DNA from: Pelagimonas sp.
GTDB taxonomy: Bacteria; Pseudomonadota; Alphaproteobacteria; Rhodobacterales; Rhodobacteraceae
Direction: 5' to 3'
Length of the DNA: 64,000 bases
NCBI GenBank assembly: GCA_025210455.1
Contig: JAOARQ010000043.1
Span: 1 to 64,000, forward strand
Under the pieces are notes generated by a model that was given only the letters and a program-made list of their open reading frames with translations, made no database searches and was not told the origin of the DNA. The number at the start of each line of letters is the position of its first letter. Position 1 is the first letter of the stretch. A program made the position numbers and the translations under genes. Positions 33,893 to 42,577 of the stretch are shown piece after piece.

Positions 33893-35482
33893 ATGCAGGG
33901 CGATTGGGATCACATAATTGTCGGCGCAGGTAGCGCAGGATGCGTTTTGGCCAAACGTCTGACCGAAGGGGGCCGCCGGGTACTGCTGCTGGAAGCGGGC
34001 GGTAAGGACAATTACCATTGGGTGCATATCCCCATGGGGTATCTGTATTGTATTGGCAATCCGCGTACCGATTGGATGTATAAGACCGAAGCCGATGCAG
34101 GGCTGAACGGGCGACAGTTGCTGTATCCGCGCGGCAAGGTGCTGGGGGGCTGTTCTTCGATCAACGGGATGCTCTACTTGCGGGGGCAGGCGGCTGATTA
34201 TGACGGGTGGCGTCAGCTGGGCCTGTCTGGCTGGGGCTGGGACGATGTGCTGCCCTATTTCCTGAAATCCGAAGACTATTCCGAAGGCGCATCAGATCTG
34301 CATGCGCAGGGGGGTGAATGGCGGGTCGAAACCCAGCGTCTGCACTGGGAGGTGCTGGATCACTGGCGGGATGCGGCGGCAGAGGCTGGCCTGCCCGTGG
34401 TCGAAGATTTCAACCGAGGCGACAACGAGGGCGTGGGCTATTTCCGGGTGAACCAGCGCGGTGGCTGGCGGATGAACACGGCCAAGGCCTTTTTGCGCAC
34501 CGCGCCCCAAGACAAGCTAAAGGTGGAAACCAAGGCGCAGGCGATGCATCTGATCATGCAGGATGGGCGCGCGGTGGGGGTGGTCTATGATCAGAATGGC
34601 CAGCGCTGCGAAGCGCGCTGTTCTGGCGATGTGATCCTGTCAGCCGGGGCGATCAATTCGCCTCAGATCCTGCAACTGTCCGGCATTGGTCCGGCGGATT
34701 TGCTGCAAGAACACGGCATCGCGGTGCAGCAGGATGCGCCCGGCGTTGGGGCCAATCTGCAAGACCACCTGCAATTGCGCTGCGCCTGGAAGTTGCAGGG
34801 GGCCAAGACCCTGAACACGATGGCCAATTCCTTTCTGGGCAAGATGCAGATTGGCATGGATTACGTGTTTCGCCGTCGCGGGCCCATGTCGATGGCCCCG
34901 TCGCAGCTGGGTGCTTTTGCCAGATCACGCGAAGGGTTGGCCACGCCTGATATCGAATTCCACGTTCAGCCGCTGTCGCTGGGCGCGTTTGGGGAATCCT
35001 TGCATGATTTCCCAGCTCTGACCGCATCGGTGTGCAACCTGCGCCCTGAAAGCCGTGGCGCGGTGCGCATTGCCTCGAACGACTGGCGGGATGCGCCGAA
35101 AATCGCGCCGAATTACCTGTCTACAGAGGGGGATCGCCGGGTGGCGGTGGATTCGATCCGCTTTGCCCGCAAGGTCATGGCGCAGTCTTCGATGCAGCGC
35201 TATGCGCCAGAGGAAATGAAACCGGGGCCTGATTTCGAAAGCGAAGCCGAGCTTGCGCAGGCCGCGGGGGATATCGGCACGACCATTTTCCACCCGGTTT
35301 CAACAGTGCGTATGGGCAACGAAGACAGCGCCCCATTGGACGCCGAACTGCGGTTTAAAACTGTCGGAGGTCTGCGTGTGGTTGACGCCAGTGTGATGCC
35401 GCTGATCACCAGTGGAAACACCAATTCACCCACCATCATGATCGCGGAAAAAGCCGCAGATATGATCTTGGCGGCGCGTTAG
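33893..35482 (+). CDS. GMC-family alcohol/choline dehydrogenase-type flavoprotein
   Basis: A 529-residue glucose-methanol-choline oxidoreductase. It has the FAD fold IIVGAGSAGCVLAKRL at 8-23, the LLYPRGKVLGGCSSINGMLYLRG signature-1 region and signature 2 SAGAINSPQILQLSGIGP. The catalytic His/Asn pair sits in TIFHPVSTVRMG and ITSGNTNSPT. It oxidises an alcohol to the aldehyde; choline is only one option because no betaine-aldehyde dehydrogenase or BetI lies beside it. ATG 33893 follows GGGAGAGGCCAGA, 58 bases after the lrp gene, so the two may be co-transcribed. Confidence 0.9.
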   Translation: MQGDWDHIIVGAGSAGCVLAKRLTEGGRRVLLLEAGGKDNYHWVHIPMGYLYCIGNPRTDWMYKTEADAGLNGRQLLYPRGKVLGGCSSINGMLYLRGQAADYDGWRQLGLSGWGWDDVLPYFLKSEDYSEGASDLHAQGGEWRVETQRLHWEVLDHWRDAAAEAGLPVVEDFNRGDNEGVGYFRVNQRGGWRMNTAKAFLRTAPQDKLKVETKAQAMHLIMQDGRAVGVVYDQNGQRCEARCSGDVILSAGAINSPQILQLSGIGPADLLQEHGIAVQQDAPGVGANLQDHLQLRCAWKLQGAKTLNTMANSFLGKMQIGMDYVFRRRGPMSMAPSQLGAFARSREGLATPDIEFHVQPLSLGAFGESLHDFPALTASVCNLRPESRGAVRIASNDWRDAPKIAPNYLSTEGDRRVAVDSIRFARKVMAQSSMQRYAPEEMKPGPDFESEAELAQAAGDIGTTIFHPVSTVRMGNEDSAPLDAELRFKTVGGLRVVDASVMPLITSGNTNSPTIMIAEKAADMILAAR

Positions 35483-35484
35483 GA

Positions 35485-35685
35485 TCAGATGGGGCCCAGC
35501 CCGTACAGAACATTGGTTTCGGATCTGGTCGAAATTTCCGGCGTCCGCGGGTACTGAAGATCATCCAGATATGATTGGGCAAAGCCGGGCATCGCGGATC
35601 GGCTCACTTCCTCATGTGAAGTGGCGCAGCCTGCAATACTCAGTCCAAGAATGGGGAACAGCATTCCTGTAATCACACGCGACAT
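35485..35685 (-). CDS. Small lipoprotein, function unknown
   Basis: A 66-residue protein with a lipoprotein signal: MSRVITGMLFPILGLSIAGC, cysteine 20 as the lipid-anchored residue, and Ala-Thr-Ser after it. The remaining 46 residues are polar with no recognisable domain. Start 35685 follows AAAGGAGAGCC; an upstream ATG at 35787 lacks a site. It is likely anchored in the outer membrane. It converges on the GMC gene two bases away. Confidence 0.7.
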   Translation of the reverse strand: MSRVITGMLFPILGLSIAGCATSHEEVSRSAMPGFAQSYLDDLQYPRTPEISTRSETNVLYGLGPI

Positions 35686-35780
35686 TTTCAAGGCTCTCCT
35701 TTTCAATGTCGTACGATATTGAATCAAATTGTGACGCATTTGCGGCGCAACCGGGGAGAGAGTGTGAAGCGCATATTTTT

Positions 35781-36536
35781 TCAGCACGCCAAGCTGTGAG
35801 AGAAAAGCGCGCCAAAGCCGCTGGGCTGATCATCCAGACCCGCAAGACGCATCATATGCCAGGCAAGGGCCTGATTGCTGCTCAGAACGGGCAGGCCGGT
35901 TTGGGCTTCGATTGAGGCAATCACCTTTGCACACCGCAGATTGGTGCAGGAGACCACTAAAGCATCGCAATCTGTTGTCTGCGCAAGGCGCAGCGCAGCG
36001 GCGGTGATCGAGGCTTCGGTGATCCGGGCCACAATGCGATCGTCGCCTTCCTCAAAAGATCCAAAGCCGGTGATGTCAAACCCGGCCTCTTCCAGCCGGT
36101 CACGCATGCGGGCAGAAACCTCGGGCAGGTAAGGTGTGAGAAAGCCAGGCCGCCTGACCCCAAGCGCCTGTCCGGCTGCGATCAGCGCCGCCAGCGGGTC
36201 TGTGATCTTTGCCTTTGGAAAGATCTGCTGCACGGCCTCAGCCACCTTCTGAGACCCAATCACAGATGAAGCTGATGTGCAGCCATAGCCGATCACGTCG
36301 AATTCCAGCGCGCTGGGCAAAAGCGCGGCAGCGGCTGGGATATCTGCCTGCATCTGTGCCAGTGTTTCGGGGCGGATCTCAGGCACCATCGGGATGCGTG
36401 TATGATACAGCGCGACGCCGTTTTGCGGGGCGAACATGCGCATTTCCGCTTCCAGGGTTTCATCGGTGGACAGCAGGATCAGTCCCAGATTGGCACGGGT
36501 GCCAATCCCGTCATCGGTGACAAACGGCAGTTTCAT
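35781..36536 (-). CDS. Asp/Glu racemase-superfamily protein (EutA/arylmalonate decarboxylase type)
   Basis: A 251-residue protein with the two half-sites of the Asp/Glu/hydantoin racemase fold. The catalytic cysteines are in GYGCTSASSVIG (first) and VVSCTNLRC (second). It resembles EutA and maleate isomerase/AMDase more than amino-acid racemases. ATG 36536 follows GAGGGATAAA. It is the last gene of a four-gene minus-strand operon: M20, diaminopropionate lyase, M24, this gene. In ectoine-degradation operons, homologues of this fold sit beside the same hydrolase families, so an isomerase role is inferred. Confidence 0.75.
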   Translation of the reverse strand: MKLPFVTDDGIGTRANLGLILLSTDETLEAEMRMFAPQNGVALYHTRIPMVPEIRPETLAQMQADIPAAAALLPSALEFDVIGYGCTSASSVIGSQKVAEAVQQIFPKAKITDPLAALIAAGQALGVRRPGFLTPYLPEVSARMRDRLEEAGFDITGFGSFEEGDDRIVARITEASITAAALRLAQTTDCDALVVSCTNLRCAKVIASIEAQTGLPVLSSNQALAWHMMRLAGLDDQPSGFGALFSHSLAC

Positions 36537-36544
36537 TTTATCCC

Positions 36545-37711
36545 TCAAAGAATTGGCAGTTCGGGGGCGGCGCGCTTTGTCAGCAGCTCGGCACCATCAG
36601 CGCGCAGGACGATGTTTTCCTCATGCACCATCAGCCGCCCTGCACCGTAAGACAGCGATGGTTCTAGCGTCAGGACCATGTTTTCGAGCAAGACCGTGTC
36701 GTCAAACGCCGCATGTGAGGGCCATTCGGTCAGCTGCATCCCCAGCCCATGCCCCAGCCGCCCGACATCGCCGCCCTGATCATCCATTTCTGTGATCACT
36801 GATTGCATGGTCTGAAACAGTTCGCGGCAGGTGATGCCAGGGCGGGCGGCGTTGATTCCGGCCTCGGTCGCGCGCCAAAGCACCTCATAGGCGCGGCGTG
36901 ACAGATCATCGGCGTGACCAATGGCAAAGTTGCGGTCAAAGTCGCAGAAATACCCATCCCAGGTGGCCCCGGTGTCCAGCATAAAGATATCGCCAGCCTG
37001 CAAAGGGCGGGCTGTTGGCGGCGAAATCACATCACGATAGCCCCCCTGATCCGCGCCACCCACAAGATAGGGCACATCATCCGCCCCCTGTGCCAGCGCC
37101 GCACGGCGAAAATCGCGAAACAGCTGATCAAAGGGCAGCCCTTCCTGTGCCAATTGCGGGATTTCATCAAAGCTGCGCGATCCAATGGCGCAGATATGGC
37201 GCAGTTTGGTGATCTCGGCCTCCGACTTGACCATGCGCAGGCTGCGAATGATCGGCGTGGCGTCTTGAACCTGCAAACCCGGTAACGCGGCCAGCAGGCG
37301 TTCATAATCCGCCAGCGGCATACGCAAGCCGGTTTCATGGCCTTTCAGCAAGCCGATGGCGCCCTGTTGGGCCGCGATGGGGGCCAATAGATCTGTTAGC
37401 AGGCTGATGCCATCATCGGCGGGGTTTGGGGCGCTCCAGGTGCGAATATCACTGATCCATGTGCGCCGCATCAGATCCGCGCCGATTTCGGGAATAATGG
37501 CAATGGGATCACCGCTGGCAGGCACAAAGAGAAACCAGGGGCGGGTGGGGCTTTGCCAGAACAACGTGTGGAACCCGCTGAAATATCGCACTTCTGGTTC
37601 TGACAGCAGCAGAACCCCGGTCAACCCTTGTTGCGCCATCAGACTCTGTGCCTTGCGGGTACGGGCCTGGAATTCAGCGGTGTCAAAGCCGCGCACAGGG
37701 GTGTCAGACAT
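36545..37711 (-). CDS. M24-family hydrolase, ectoine hydrolase (DoeA/EutD)-like
   Basis: A 388-residue pita-bread hydrolase. The N-terminal creatinase-like domain is followed by the M24 domain with all five metal ligands: Asp246 (LDTGATW), Asp257 (FCDFDRN), His321 (RLGHGLGMQ), Glu350 (LTLEPS) and a Glu in MVHEENI at about 364. So it should be catalytically active. DoeA of ectoine breakdown has the same build. It overlaps the upstream lyase gene by eight bases and is nine bases before the racemase-type gene. The substrate is unknown; a proline dipeptide or a cyclic amidine are both possible. Confidence 0.8.
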   Translation of the reverse strand: MSDTPVRGFDTAEFQARTRKAQSLMAQQGLTGVLLLSEPEVRYFSGFHTLFWQSPTRPWFLFVPASGDPIAIIPEIGADLMRRTWISDIRTWSAPNPADDGISLLTDLLAPIAAQQGAIGLLKGHETGLRMPLADYERLLAALPGLQVQDATPIIRSLRMVKSEAEITKLRHICAIGSRSFDEIPQLAQEGLPFDQLFRDFRRAALAQGADDVPYLVGGADQGGYRDVISPPTARPLQAGDIFMLDTGATWDGYFCDFDRNFAIGHADDLSRRAYEVLWRATEAGINAARPGITCRELFQTMQSVITEMDDQGGDVGRLGHGLGMQLTEWPSHAAFDDTVLLENMVLTLEPSLSYGAGRLMVHEENIVLRADGAELLTKRAAPELPIL

Positions 37712-38885
37712 CTTTGCCCCCCATGATGGCTGCGAAAATTTCCGGGTCTGTCACCCCTTCGGATCCGATCAAAAGCACGCGCGACTGCGGGCCAAGATCC
37801 AGCGTCTGCGCCATTTCGGGGGATTGCATCGCCGCAATGATAGCCGCGAGCCCTGCCACCGCACTTTCACCGGCCTCGATCTTGGGATCACCGCTTTCCT
37901 GATTGGCAAGCAGACGAATGGTTGGGGGAATAAGGTGATCGGGGATGGTTAGAAAATCAACGGCTTCCTCTGCCAGGATTTCCCAGGCCATTTCAGAAGG
38001 TTCGCCACAGGATAGGCCAGCCATGATGGTTTCTTCTTGAATGGCGAAGGCTGTGGCCTGACCGGCGCGGGCGCTGTCAAACAGGCAGGCGGCTAAATCT
38101 GGTTCCACAATCACCACACGGGGTGAGACCGCGCCGTAAAACTGGCGCAACCCGGCCGCGACAGAGGCGGCCAGCCCGCCGACCCCCCCTTGCAAAAACA
38201 CATGGGTGGGGGGCTGCGGCAGGGCCTCGCAGACCTCGCGGGTCATCATGCCATAGCCTGCCATCACATCGCGCGGCGGATCCGTATAACCGGGCCATGA
38301 GGTGTCAGAGACCACAAACCAGCCATTGGCTTCGGCTTCTTCTTTGGCTTGAACAACAGAGGCGTCGTAATCCCCGTTGATGCGGATCACGGTGGCGCCC
38401 AGATCGCGCATGGCCTGCGCGCGGCCCTCGCTCACTTCGGCGTGGATGTAGATGCGGCAGGGCACGCCAAAGCGCTGACAGCCCCAGGCCAGTGACCGCC
38501 CATGGTTGCCATCTGTTGCAGAAACCAAGGTGATTTCAGCAGCCTGAGGATGGTTGCGCGCGCGGATATCCTGCAGGGAAACCGGATGCCCCAGACGTTT
38601 GGTCAGCTCGCGTTGTAGAACGCGCATGGCTGCGTAAGACCCACCCAGCGCCTTGAAACTGCCCAGCCCAAAGCGCGGGCCTTCGTCTTTGTAATGGATC
38701 TCTCCCACGCCCAGTTGTTTTGCCAGACCTGACAAAGACACCAATGGGGTGGGTTCATAGCCCAGCCAGTGACCGATTTCTTCGCAGGCCTTTGCGAAAT
38801 CGGCTTTTGTGATCACGCGTTGCGCGGCATCCCCAATCTGCGGGTTTTGGCGGGTGTGTTTCAGAGGGGTGGCAAATCTGTCCAT
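37704..38885 (-). CDS. Diaminopropionate ammonia-lyase
   Basis: A 393-residue fold-type II PLP enzyme that turns 2,3-diaminopropionate into pyruvate and two ammonia. The PLP lysine is K78 in RFGLGSFKALGG. Other marks are SATDGNHGRSLAWG, DTSWPGYTDPPRDVMAGYGMM and the glycine loop LQGGVGGLAA. The length and TSWPGY segment match E. coli YgeX rather than EutB or threonine dehydratase (about 330). The start is one base after the M20 stop codon, and the M24 gene overlaps its end by eight, showing one operon. It lacks a nearby transporter. Confidence 0.9.
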   Translation of the reverse strand: MDRFATPLKHTRQNPQIGDAAQRVITKADFAKACEEIGHWLGYEPTPLVSLSGLAKQLGVGEIHYKDEGPRFGLGSFKALGGSYAAMRVLQRELTKRLGHPVSLQDIRARNHPQAAEITLVSATDGNHGRSLAWGCQRFGVPCRIYIHAEVSEGRAQAMRDLGATVIRINGDYDASVVQAKEEAEANGWFVVSDTSWPGYTDPPRDVMAGYGMMTREVCEALPQPPTHVFLQGGVGGLAASVAAGLRQFYGAVSPRVVIVEPDLAACLFDSARAGQATAFAIQEETIMAGLSCGEPSEMAWEILAEEAVDFLTIPDHLIPPTIRLLANQESGDPKIEAGESAVAGLAAIIAAMQSPEMAQTLDLGPQSRVLLIGSEGVTDPEIFAAIMGGKDV

Positions 38886-38886
38886 C

Positions 38887-40026
38887 TCATCTTTCCTGTG
38901 TCAGGCGTGCGCGCACCAGATTGGCCCAGAACCGGGCTCCGATGGGTAAAAGCGCATCGTTGAAATCATAGTCTGAGGCATGCAGCGGCTGCCCATGCGC
39001 GCCAGTTGTCCCATTGCCCAGCAGCAGGAAGCAGGCGGGAATCATGCTCGCAAAATGGGCGAAATCCTCTGAAAAGCTCATGGGCGGACGATCGCGATGC
39101 ACCTCAAGACCGCTTTGCTCGGCGGCTTGATACACCGCCTCGCAAGGGGCGGGCGCGTTGATGGTTTCGATGAACTCGGTTGTAAATTCCATCGTAATCT
39201 CAACCGCATGGGTGGTGGCGATCCCAGCACAAATCTGGCGCATGAAGCTCTCAATCGCGGTGCGGTCTTGGGGTGACCTTGCGCGCACATCCCCTTTCAG
39301 GGTCGTGCGTCCGGGCAGCACATTGCGTTGCCCATCGGTCAGAAACTCTGTGACCGAAACCACCGCACCCGCGCCGGGGGACAGTTTGCGCGAAACGATG
39401 GTTTGCAACGCCAGCACCAGTTCCGCGCCCACGGTGATAGTCTCGACCCCCACCTGAGGCATCGACGCATGGCCGCCCTGGCCGATAATGTTGATTTCAA
39501 ACAGGCTTTCACTGCTGCAAATCACCCCGGCCCGGGTCGAAACCTGCCCCAGAGGCGCGCCGGGCAGATTGTGGATGGCATAGATTTCATCCATCGGAAA
39601 CTGATGCAGCACGCCTTCTTCGATCATCGCCTGCGCGCCTTTGCCGTGTTCTTCGTTGGGTTGAAAAATGAACATGACGCTGCCGTCAAAGTCACCCTCA
39701 CGGGCAAGCTGCTCTGCTGCGCCCAAAAGCATGGTCATATGCCCGTCGTGGCCGCAGGCATGCATCACGCCGGGGGTTTGTGAAGGATAGTCATGCGTTG
39801 AAGTTTCCAAAATCGGCAGCGCATCCATATCGGCGCGCAATCCGATACAGCGGTGTCCATTGCCGCGCCGCAAAACGCCGATGACGCCTGCGCCTTCATG
39901 TACCTCAAGCCCCAGATCCCGCAGGATCTGCGCCACTTTTGATTTGCTGCGGATTTCCTGAAACCCCAGTTCGGGATGCCTGTGAAAATCGCGCCGTAGT
40001 GCTGTCAGATCCAGTTCCTGCGCCAT
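38887..40026 (-). CDS. M20-family amidohydrolase (aminoacylase/HipO type)
   Basis: A 379-residue zinc amidohydrolase that removes an acyl group from an amino acid. The family marks are FHRHPELGFQE, GLRADMDALP, HACGHDGH (metal ligands near residues 91-96), FQPNEEHGKGA and the terminal GQPLHASDYDFND with the last ligand. It is the first gene of the operon and is divergent from an Lrp regulator across 116 bases. By analogy with DoeB (N-acetyl-diaminobutyrate deacetylase) it may deacylate an N-acyl-diaminopropionate; this is inference. Confidence 0.82.
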   Translation of the reverse strand: MAQELDLTALRRDFHRHPELGFQEIRSKSKVAQILRDLGLEVHEGAGVIGVLRRGNGHRCIGLRADMDALPILETSTHDYPSQTPGVMHACGHDGHMTMLLGAAEQLAREGDFDGSVMFIFQPNEEHGKGAQAMIEEGVLHQFPMDEIYAIHNLPGAPLGQVSTRAGVICSSESLFEINIIGQGGHASMPQVGVETITVGAELVLALQTIVSRKLSPGAGAVVSVTEFLTDGQRNVLPGRTTLKGDVRARSPQDRTAIESFMRQICAGIATTHAVEITMEFTTEFIETINAPAPCEAVYQAAEQSGLEVHRDRPPMSFSEDFAHFASMIPACFLLLGNGTTGAHGQPLHASDYDFNDALLPIGARFWANLVRARLTQER

Positions 40027-40142
40027 ATGCCCACCTGTGTTTGAGCCAGTTTATGCAGATTTCAGGAGGTTGCGCGTCGATCTTGCATGCGAATGTTCTG
40101 AAATTGATTGTGTGAGTGTAATTTGGTGATGATAAACGGAAC

Positions 40143-40592
40143 ATGGACGAAAAAGATCACAATATCCTCAGGCTGATGCAGCGCGATGCCCGCCTGACCG
40201 CAGAGGCCATTAGTCAGCAGGTGGGGCTATCACCGCCCGCAGTGCAAAAGCGACTGAAAAAGCTGCGCGACACCGGGGTGATCGAACGCGATATCGCTGT
40301 GTTGTCACCGGGCAAGCTGGGGCGAGACATGACCATCATCGTCGAAGTGTTGCTGGAACGGGAAAACCGGGCACAACTGGATGCCTTCAAACGCAAAATG
40401 CGCACTGCGGACTGTGTCCAGCAATGCTATTACACCACAGGAGAGGCGGATTTCCTGCTGATCCTGACGGTGAAAGACATCAAGGAATATGAAGCCTTTA
40501 CACAGGAACATTTCTTTGACGCATCCAACATCAGCCGATTTAAAACGGCGGTTGTGATGGATCGGGTGAAGGTGAGCTTGGATGTTTTGTAG
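40143..40592 (+). CDS. Lrp/AsnC-family regulator of the diaminopropionate operon
   Basis: A 149-residue Lrp-type protein: the HTH MDEKDHNILRLMQRDARLTAEAISQQVGLSPPAVQKRLKKL is followed by a RAM domain with QQCYYTTGEADFLLILTVKD. Its divergent position in front of the M20 gene makes it the obvious local regulator, likely sensing a pathway amino acid. Ectoine-type operons carry an AsnC/DoeX-like regulator as well, which supports the parallel. ATG 40143 has a weak GGAAC ribosome site. Confidence 0.88.
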   Translation: MDEKDHNILRLMQRDARLTAEAISQQVGLSPPAVQKRLKKLRDTGVIERDIAVLSPGKLGRDMTIIVEVLLERENRAQLDAFKRKMRTADCVQQCYYTTGEADFLLILTVKDIKEYEAFTQEHFFDASNISRFKTAVVMDRVKVSLDVL

Positions 40593-40681
40593 TGTTTTGG
40601 TCACGACGATCCCGGTAAACGGTCTTTTGTAAAGTCGGTTTTATTTGCTCAACTGACTTTTGGCACCGAAGCAGGCCCCAT

Positions 40682-40711
40682 AAAAAAAGCCCCACCAATA
40701 GGCGGGGCTTT
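40682..40711 (-). terminator. Terminator of the xdh/ABC operon
   Basis: Arms AAAGCCCC (40686-40693) and GGGGCTTT (40704-40711), with inner CC/GG pairs. The minus-strand transcript ends in a run of seven T residues at 40688-40682. It lies 24 bases past the BMP-protein stop. Confidence 0.9.
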
Positions 40712-40734
40712 CATAATTTCTATATTCCGAAGGC

Positions 40735-41808
40735 TTAGTTCGGGATCTCGGCGTTCAGGCCTTCGACGTAAAAGTTCATGCCCAGCAGATCGCCGTCAGA
40801 GGCGGTTTCGCCTTCAACCAGCCAGACCGAACCGTCGGCTTTGTTGATCGGGCCGGTGAACGTGTGGTAATCGCCCGAAGCCAGCGAGTCTTTCAGCGCC
40901 AGAGCTTCTTCTTTGACTTTGGCAGGAACAGCGTCGGTGATTTCACCAATGCCCACCATGCCCGCGCCGATGCCGTCCCAGGTTTGAACGGTCGACCAGG
41001 TTCCATCCATCACAGCCTGAACACGCTGCACATAGTAGGGGCCCCAATCATCGATGATCGACGATACGCGCGGTTTCGGGCCGTATTCAGCCATATCCGA
41101 CGCCTGACCAAAGGTGATCACATTGCCTGCTTCCTGCGCTGCCGCCTGAGGTGCGGTTGAATCGGTGTGCTGCAGCACCACGTCACAGCCTTGCTCGATC
41201 AGCGCTTTGGCTGCGTCGGCTTCTTTGGCTGGGTCAAACCATGTGTAGGCCCAGATGATTTTGAATTCGACGTCCGGGTTAACCTTTTTGGCGTGCAGAT
41301 AGGCCGAGTTGATGCCGCGGATCACTTCGGGGATCGGGAAAGAGGCGATGTAGCCGATCTTGTTGGTTTCGGTCATGCTGCCCGCGATATGGCCCTGAAT
41401 GGCGCGACCTTCGTAGAAACGTGCGGAATAGGTCGACACGTTTTCCGAAGTCTTATAGCCGGTTGCGTGCTCGAACTTGATGTTCGGGAACTTCTTTGCC
41501 ACGGCAATGGTCTGGTCCATATAGCCAAACGAGGTGGTAAAGATGATGTCTGCACCCGACAGGGCCATCTGGGTGATCGCGCGTTCTGCGTCAGCCCCTT
41601 CAGGAACCGATTCCTGATAGATGGTTTTCACCTTGTCGCCAAAGGCGGCTTCGACAGCTTCGCGGCCTTTGTTGTGTTCATAGGTCCAGCCGCCATCGCC
41701 GATGGGGCCAACATAAATAAAGCCTGCGGTGACAGGGTCATCCGCCTGTGCGGCGGTGCCCAGTGTCAGGGCAAAAGCGGCCGAGGCCAGCAGCGTTCTA
41801 CGGTTCAT
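40735..41808 (-). CDS. BMP-family substrate-binding protein of a purine/nucleoside ABC importer
   Basis: A 357-residue periplasmic binding protein with a Sec signal (LLASAAFALTLGTAAQA, cleaved near residue 22). The BMP/PnrA family start AGFIYVGPIGDGGWTYEHNKGREA is followed by the FTTSFGYMDQT hinge, GYKTSENVSTYSARFYEGR and GAGMVGIGEITDAVP. No lipobox, so it is soluble. It is the last gene of the operon whose first genes encode xanthine dehydrogenase, so a purine base or nucleoside is the likely ligand. Its ATG overlaps the ion-channel gene by 11 bases. The terminator follows. Confidence 0.88.
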   Translation of the reverse strand: MNRRTLLASAAFALTLGTAAQADDPVTAGFIYVGPIGDGGWTYEHNKGREAVEAAFGDKVKTIYQESVPEGADAERAITQMALSGADIIFTTSFGYMDQTIAVAKKFPNIKFEHATGYKTSENVSTYSARFYEGRAIQGHIAGSMTETNKIGYIASFPIPEVIRGINSAYLHAKKVNPDVEFKIIWAYTWFDPAKEADAAKALIEQGCDVVLQHTDSTAPQAAAQEAGNVITFGQASDMAEYGPKPRVSSIIDDWGPYYVQRVQAVMDGTWSTVQTWDGIGAGMVGIGEITDAVPAKVKEEALALKDSLASGDYHTFTGPINKADGSVWLVEGETASDGDLLGMNFYVEGLNAEIPN

Positions 41809-42574
41809 TTTCAGGTCTCCCTTGGTCAGGTTTGGTTTTATCTTCGTTTGTTTTTGGTGCGTTGAGCAAGGCCGAAGTCACAATTCCGGTTGGGATTGCC
41901 ACGACACCCAGGCCAACGATCAGGGTCAGCGCGGTGAAAACCTTCCCCGCGATGGTGATGGGATAGGCGTCTCCATAGCCCACGGTGGTAAATGTGACCA
42001 GTGCCCACCACAGCGCCTGTGGGATGGTGCCAAAGGCTTCGGGTTGGGTGTCGCTTTCGAAATGGTGGATGCCGACCGCCGATAGAAACAGGATGATCGA
42101 GGCCAGAAAGCTGAACAGGATCAGCTCATCGCGGCTTTGCGCCAGCGCGTGTTCAAAGCGGTAGAGCGCTTTGCGCATCCGCAGCAGTTTCAGCAAGCGG
42201 AACATACGCATCAGGCGTAGGGTGCGGATGGTTTCTGAATCGGGGAACAGGAACAGCAGCGCGGGCAGGATCGCCGCCAGATCTACAATGCCCCAAAAGC
42301 TAAAGACATATTTCCAGCGATTGGGGGCAGACCACAGGCGCAGCAGGTATTCGACGACAAAGATCGTCAGAAAGATAACTTCCAGCGCATCTAGAACCCG
42401 GTAAATCGGCCCGCTGAACTGCGGCATACTGCGCAGTGTTACAGCGATGGCCGAGCCAAGGATCACCCCATAGAGCAGATAGCCGATCCATTTGTCTCGG
42501 GTTTCCAGATGATAATCAAAGGCGCATTGCAGGCGCGCCTTTGACCAGCCGAAATATGTCTTGTCTGCGCTCAC
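41798..42574 (-). CDS. Voltage-gated-type potassium channel inside the purine operon
   Basis: A 258-residue six-helix channel. Membrane helices S1-S3 are at about 30-105. S4 is IRTLRLMRMFRLLKLLRMRKA (about 116-136) with the repeated Arg/Lys spacing of a voltage sensor. The pore helix and filter TTVGYGD (196-202) match potassium channels, and S6 follows to about 238. It has a short C-tail without an RCK domain. It sits three bases after a permease stop and overlaps the start of the BMP gene by 11 bases, so it is translated as part of the operon. A link between K+ flux and purine uptake is only suggested by position. Confidence 0.85.
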   Translation of the reverse strand: MSADKTYFGWSKARLQCAFDYHLETRDKWIGYLLYGVILGSAIAVTLRSMPQFSGPIYRVLDALEVIFLTIFVVEYLLRLWSAPNRWKYVFSFWGIVDLAAILPALLFLFPDSETIRTLRLMRMFRLLKLLRMRKALYRFEHALAQSRDELILFSFLASIILFLSAVGIHHFESDTQPEAFGTIPQALWWALVTFTTVGYGDAYPITIAGKVFTALTLIVGLGVVAIPTGIVTSALLNAPKTNEDKTKPDQGRPENEP

Positions 42575-42577
42575 CTG

